A stretch of DNA of 6,192 bases from Myxococcales bacterium (GTDB lineage: Bacteria > Myxococcota > Polyangia > Fen-1088). This document shows positions 4,026 to 6,192 of the stretch, in pieces. The position numbers and the translations under genes are program-made. Below the pieces are notes generated by a model that saw only the letters and a list, made by a program, of their open reading frames with translations, did no database searches and was not told where the DNA came from. The stretch is taken from the NCBI GenBank assembly GCA_003157315.1, contig PMJE01000361.1:3792-9983 (forward strand). Direction: 5' to 3'. Position 1 is the first letter of the stretch. Each line of letters opens with the position of its first letter.

Positions 4026-6134
4026 ATGAACACTCGCGCCGCGAAGACCCTTGTGGATCCTGTATACACGAACCGCCTGAACGCGAAGGCAGTTCCGATC
4101 GCTCTCTTGTCTTTCTTGCTCGTCGCAGCCGCCTGTGGCGGCGGCAGCGGGGGCGCGCAGGATGGCCCCGCGGTTGGAGGCGGAGGCAGCCCAGGTGGAT
4201 CGGGCGGCTCCGCCGGTTCTGATGTAGCCATAGGGAGCGGAGGCGTCGTTGCAACGCTCGACGCCTCCGCGCCAGATAGCTCGAGCGGAGGCACCGGGGA
4301 CGGAGCTGCCGTTGTCGACGGGCACGTCGTTGTCGACGCCCCGGCTGCAGGCGGCTCGGATGGCGCAGCCGATTCGGGCGGAGACACCGCGGACGGAGGC
4401 GTCATCACGACGTCTGACGCCGCCGTGTCGGCCTGCGGGGAATCGGGGGAGGCATGCTGCGCCGGAAATACCTGCAACGCCGGAGGCTGCTGTCTGCGCG
4501 TGACCACCGACGCCAGCGGCGGCGCCCAGCGCATCTGCGTTTCTGCGGGCTTGGAGTGCACGGGCACCGGCGCGGAGGGCATCTGCACGAACGGGTCGTG
4601 TCTGTCGCCAGTTACCGGCGCCCCCTGCGGCGCTGTCGGCGAGGCCTGCTGCGGCGCCACCTCGGCCGACGGCGGTGGTAGCGGCACCCTGATCTGCACC
4701 GGCAGCTACCTACGCTGCACCAACAATTTGTGCGTGGCCTGCGGCGGGGACGGGCAGGTATGCTGCACGGGCGGCGGTGGTGGCGGCGGCATCTGCCAGA
4801 CCGACTCACTGATCTGCGCCGCGGTTACCTCGGATGCTGGCGGCGGCAGCACCAACATGTGCAGCCCCTGCGGTGGCACAGGTCAAGCCTGCTGTGCCAA
4901 CCAGACTTGCAGCGCCGGACTGGGCTGCAACGCCCCGGGCGGTGGCCAGCCCGCCACCTGCGAGAGCTGCGGCGCCATCGGCCAGGGCTGCTGCGCGGGC
5001 GGCAACTGCCAGAGCGGCCTGGCCTGCGCGGGTCGGGGCGCGGACGCGGGCGGAACCTGCCAGTCCTGCGGTGGCTCGGGCCAGGCCTGCTGCCCCAACA
5101 CCCCCGCGTGCGCGACCGGCCTCGGCTGTTCGCTATCGGCGAGCGGGAACGCGTGCAGTAGCTGCGGCGGCTCCGGCCAGGCCTGCTGTGGTACCGGCAA
5201 CACCGGCACCTGTTCATCCGGCTTCGTCTGCGAGGGACGCAATCGAACCGCAGGCAGCGCGGGCAGTTGCAACCCATGCGGCGGGGAAGGGCAGGTATGC
5301 TGCGCGGGCGGCGGTGGCGGCGGCACCTGCCAGAACGCAGCGCTGATCTGCGCCGCGGTGGCGTCGGATGCTGGCGGCGGTGGCACCAACATATGCAGCC
5401 CCTGTGGCGGCCAAGGTCAGGCCTGCTGTGCCAACCAGACCTGCAATACCGCCCTGGGATGCGAAGTTCTGGGCAGTGGCCAGCCCGCCACCTGTGAGAG
5501 CTGCGGCGCCAGCGGCGCGGCCTGCTGCGCTGGCGGCAACTGCCAGAGCGGCTTGGGCTGCGTGGGTCAGGGCGCGGATGCGGGCGCAATTTGCGAGTCG
5601 TGCGGCGGCTCGGGCCAGGCCTGCTGTGGAACCGGCAATGCCGGCACCTGCTCGTCCGGCCTCGCGTGCCAGGGCCGCGATCGGACTACCGGCGCCGCGG
5701 GCACCTGCGGCTCCTGCGGGGGAGCGGGCCAAGCTTGCTGTGCGGGCGGCGGCGGCACCAGCCAGTGCCAGACCGGCATTAGCTGCATGCTGACCGCGAC
5801 CGGCAACCAGTGCGGAACCTGTGGCGCCGACGGGCAGGCGTGCTGCGGGACCGGCAACAACGGCTCGTGTAGCGCTGCCACGCTCACTTGCTCGGGGCGA
5901 GTTGCGGCCTCAAACACCACCGGCAACTGCGATCCCTGCGGCGGAGTGGGCCAGGCCTGCTGCGCGGGTGGCGGCGGCGGGACCTGCTCCACGGGCAACC
6001 GCTGCATCACCAACCTGTGCCAGGCTTGCGGTGCGGCCGCCCAGCCCTGCTGCACCGGCGCCGGCGCGACCCCCTGCCAGATTGGCCTCAACTGCATGGC
6101 CAGCGACGCCGGGGCCGTGTCCGTCTGCCAGTAG
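4026..6134 (+). CDS. Exported lipoprotein with about 15 tandem six-cysteine repeats
   Basis: Predicted surface-anchored protein of 702 aa, with no enzymatic domain visible. A long polar n-region (residues 1-21) precedes a hydrophobic segment, AVPIALLSFLLVAAAC, giving Cys37 as the probable lipidated residue. Residues 38 to about 135 are a low-complexity Gly/Ser/Ala/Asp linker (GGGGSPGGSGGSAG, VVVDAPAAGG). From residue 137 to the end the protein is repeats of 30-43 aa, each starting CGGxGQACC and carrying six cysteines as C-x6-CC-x(n)-C-x5/6-C-x(n)-C. The first unit is longer (64 aa, ten cysteines) and divergent. Adjacent CC and short disulfide-rich units suggest an extended rod of small knotted modules, broadly granulin- or knottin-like, but no exact family is recognised. 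Units 2-6 and 7-10 form a duplicated block. A start at ATG 4026 is supported by GGAGGG. The likely role is stalk, adhesin or matrix protein, by inference only. It is probably a single transcription unit reading away from the relic. Confidence 0.88.
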   Translation: MNTRAAKTLVDPVYTNRLNAKAVPIALLSFLLVAAACGGGSGGAQDGPAVGGGGSPGGSGGSAGSDVAIGSGGVVATLDASAPDSSSGGTGDGAAVVDGHVVVDAPAAGGSDGAADSGGDTADGGVITTSDAAVSACGESGEACCAGNTCNAGGCCLRVTTDASGGAQRICVSAGLECTGTGAEGICTNGSCLSPVTGAPCGAVGEACCGATSADGGGSGTLICTGSYLRCTNNLCVACGGDGQVCCTGGGGGGGICQTDSLICAAVTSDAGGGSTNMCSPCGGTGQACCANQTCSAGLGCNAPGGGQPATCESCGAIGQGCCAGGNCQSGLACAGRGADAGGTCQSCGGSGQACCPNTPACATGLGCSLSASGNACSSCGGSGQACCGTGNTGTCSSGFVCEGRNRTAGSAGSCNPCGGEGQVCCAGGGGGGTCQNAALICAAVASDAGGGGTNICSPCGGQGQACCANQTCNTALGCEVLGSGQPATCESCGASGAACCAGGNCQSGLGCVGQGADAGAICESCGGSGQACCGTGNAGTCSSGLACQGRDRTTGAAGTCGSCGGAGQACCAGGGGTSQCQTGISCMLTATGNQCGTCGADGQACCGTGNNGSCSAATLTCSGRVAASNTTGNCDPCGGVGQACCAGGGGGTCSTGNRCITNLCQACGAAAQPCCTGAGATPCQIGLNCMASDAGAVSVCQ
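4434..6131 (+). repeat. Array of 15 six-cysteine repeats (protein-level)
   Basis: Unit starts: 4434, 4626, 4740, 4869, 4968, 5067, 5163, 5277, 5403, 5502, 5601, 5715, 5820, 5937 and 6027. Numbering them 0-14, lengths are 64, 38, 43, 33, 33, 32, 38, 42, 33, 33, 38, 35, 39, 30 and 35 aa. Every unit from 1 on has exactly six cysteines; unit 0 has ten. The conserved head is CG(G/A)xGQACC; variable parts are the loop between CC and the fourth Cys (4 to 14 residues) and the loop before the sixth Cys. There is no linker between units, so the array is continuous to the C-terminus. Confidence 0.85.
4740..5714 (+). repeat. Segmental duplication of a repeat block (4740-5276 and 5277-5714)
   Basis: Copy A (537 nt) holds units 2-6; copy B (438 nt) holds units 7-10. 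Units match in order: 2 with 7 (both LICAAV.SDAGGG), 3 with 8 (CCANQTC, GQPATCES), 4 with 9 (CCAGGNCQSGL, GADAG), 6 with 10 (CCGTGN.GTCSSG, GR.RT.G.AG). Unit 5 (5067-5162, 32 aa, CCPNTPACATGLGC) has no partner, so it was either gained in A or lost in B. The remaining 3 nt of the length difference is one glycine codon in the unit 2/7 loop. DNA similarity is high in places (TGCTGTGCCAACCAGAC in both), with scattered synonymous differences. Confidence 0.85.
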
Positions 6135-6192
6135 TGCTGTCGCAACGACCAGCGGCCCCGATTTCAACCGACAACGTGATCATCGTGGATGA

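Noticed and set aside
3412..4029. A 205-codon plus-strand frame opposite the relic
   Set aside because: The minus-strand frame here carries the recognisable family motifs; the plus-strand product shows no domain and looks like antisense shadow.
4825..5589. Long minus-strand and alternate plus-strand frames across the six-cysteine repeat array
   Set aside because: They mirror the repeats of the real gene in other frames, give Arg/Pro/Ala-rich products and lack ribosome sites.
4434..6131. CRISPR-like regular repeats
   Set aside because: Repeats are imperfect, in-frame coding modules of 30-43 aa without conserved direct repeats and unique spacers.

Overview
The window looks like chromosomal DNA from a high-GC bacterium of the myxobacterial (Myxococcota, Polyangia-like) type. 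The evidence is two large same-strand genes for exported, probably lipid-anchored proteins built from disulfide-rich repeats: DUF4215/'myxo disulfide' repeats with a fibro-slime (PA14-like) domain in the first, and a different C-CC-C-C-C repeat in the second. Each has a Gly/Ser/Ala/Asp-rich spacer after the lipid-anchor cysteine, a style common in that group. The taxonomic call is an inference from protein style; there is no rRNA or other marker.

Layout: (1) 49-2319 (+), a 756-aa predicted surface lipoprotein with five canonical DUF4215 repeats, a fibro-slime domain and three divergent Cys repeats. (2) 2320-2559, a short intergenic region without a recognisable gene; its right end carries a strong promoter-like element and a perfect 12-bp palindrome. 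(3) 2560-3290 (+), a two-gene type II toxin-antitoxin operon of the VapBC class (ribbon-helix-helix antitoxin, PIN-domain toxin) with an ATGA overlap. (4) 3307-3936 (-), a broken gene facing the toxin gene: the C-terminal part of a conserved winged-helix-ended protein, lacking its N-terminal half and apparently frameshifted near its end. (5) 3937-4025, a leader region with a tandem 8-bp repeat and a good ribosome binding site. (6) 4026-6134 (+), a 702-aa lipoprotein with about fifteen six-cysteine repeats, of which a block of four or five has been duplicated. (7) 6135-6192, a short tail that may hold the first codons of another gene.

The two lipoproteins probably act at the outer surface, as adhesion, matrix-binding or structural proteins. 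The toxin-antitoxin pair and the gene relic between them look like an accessory insertion rather than part of the same function. I saw no tRNA, rRNA, CRISPR array, insertion-sequence ends or convincing rho-independent terminator. The most notable points are the block duplication and graded glycine tracts in the second lipoprotein, and the vapBC promoter, whose geometry predicts a leaderless antitoxin mRNA with an operator palindrome over the -10 element.
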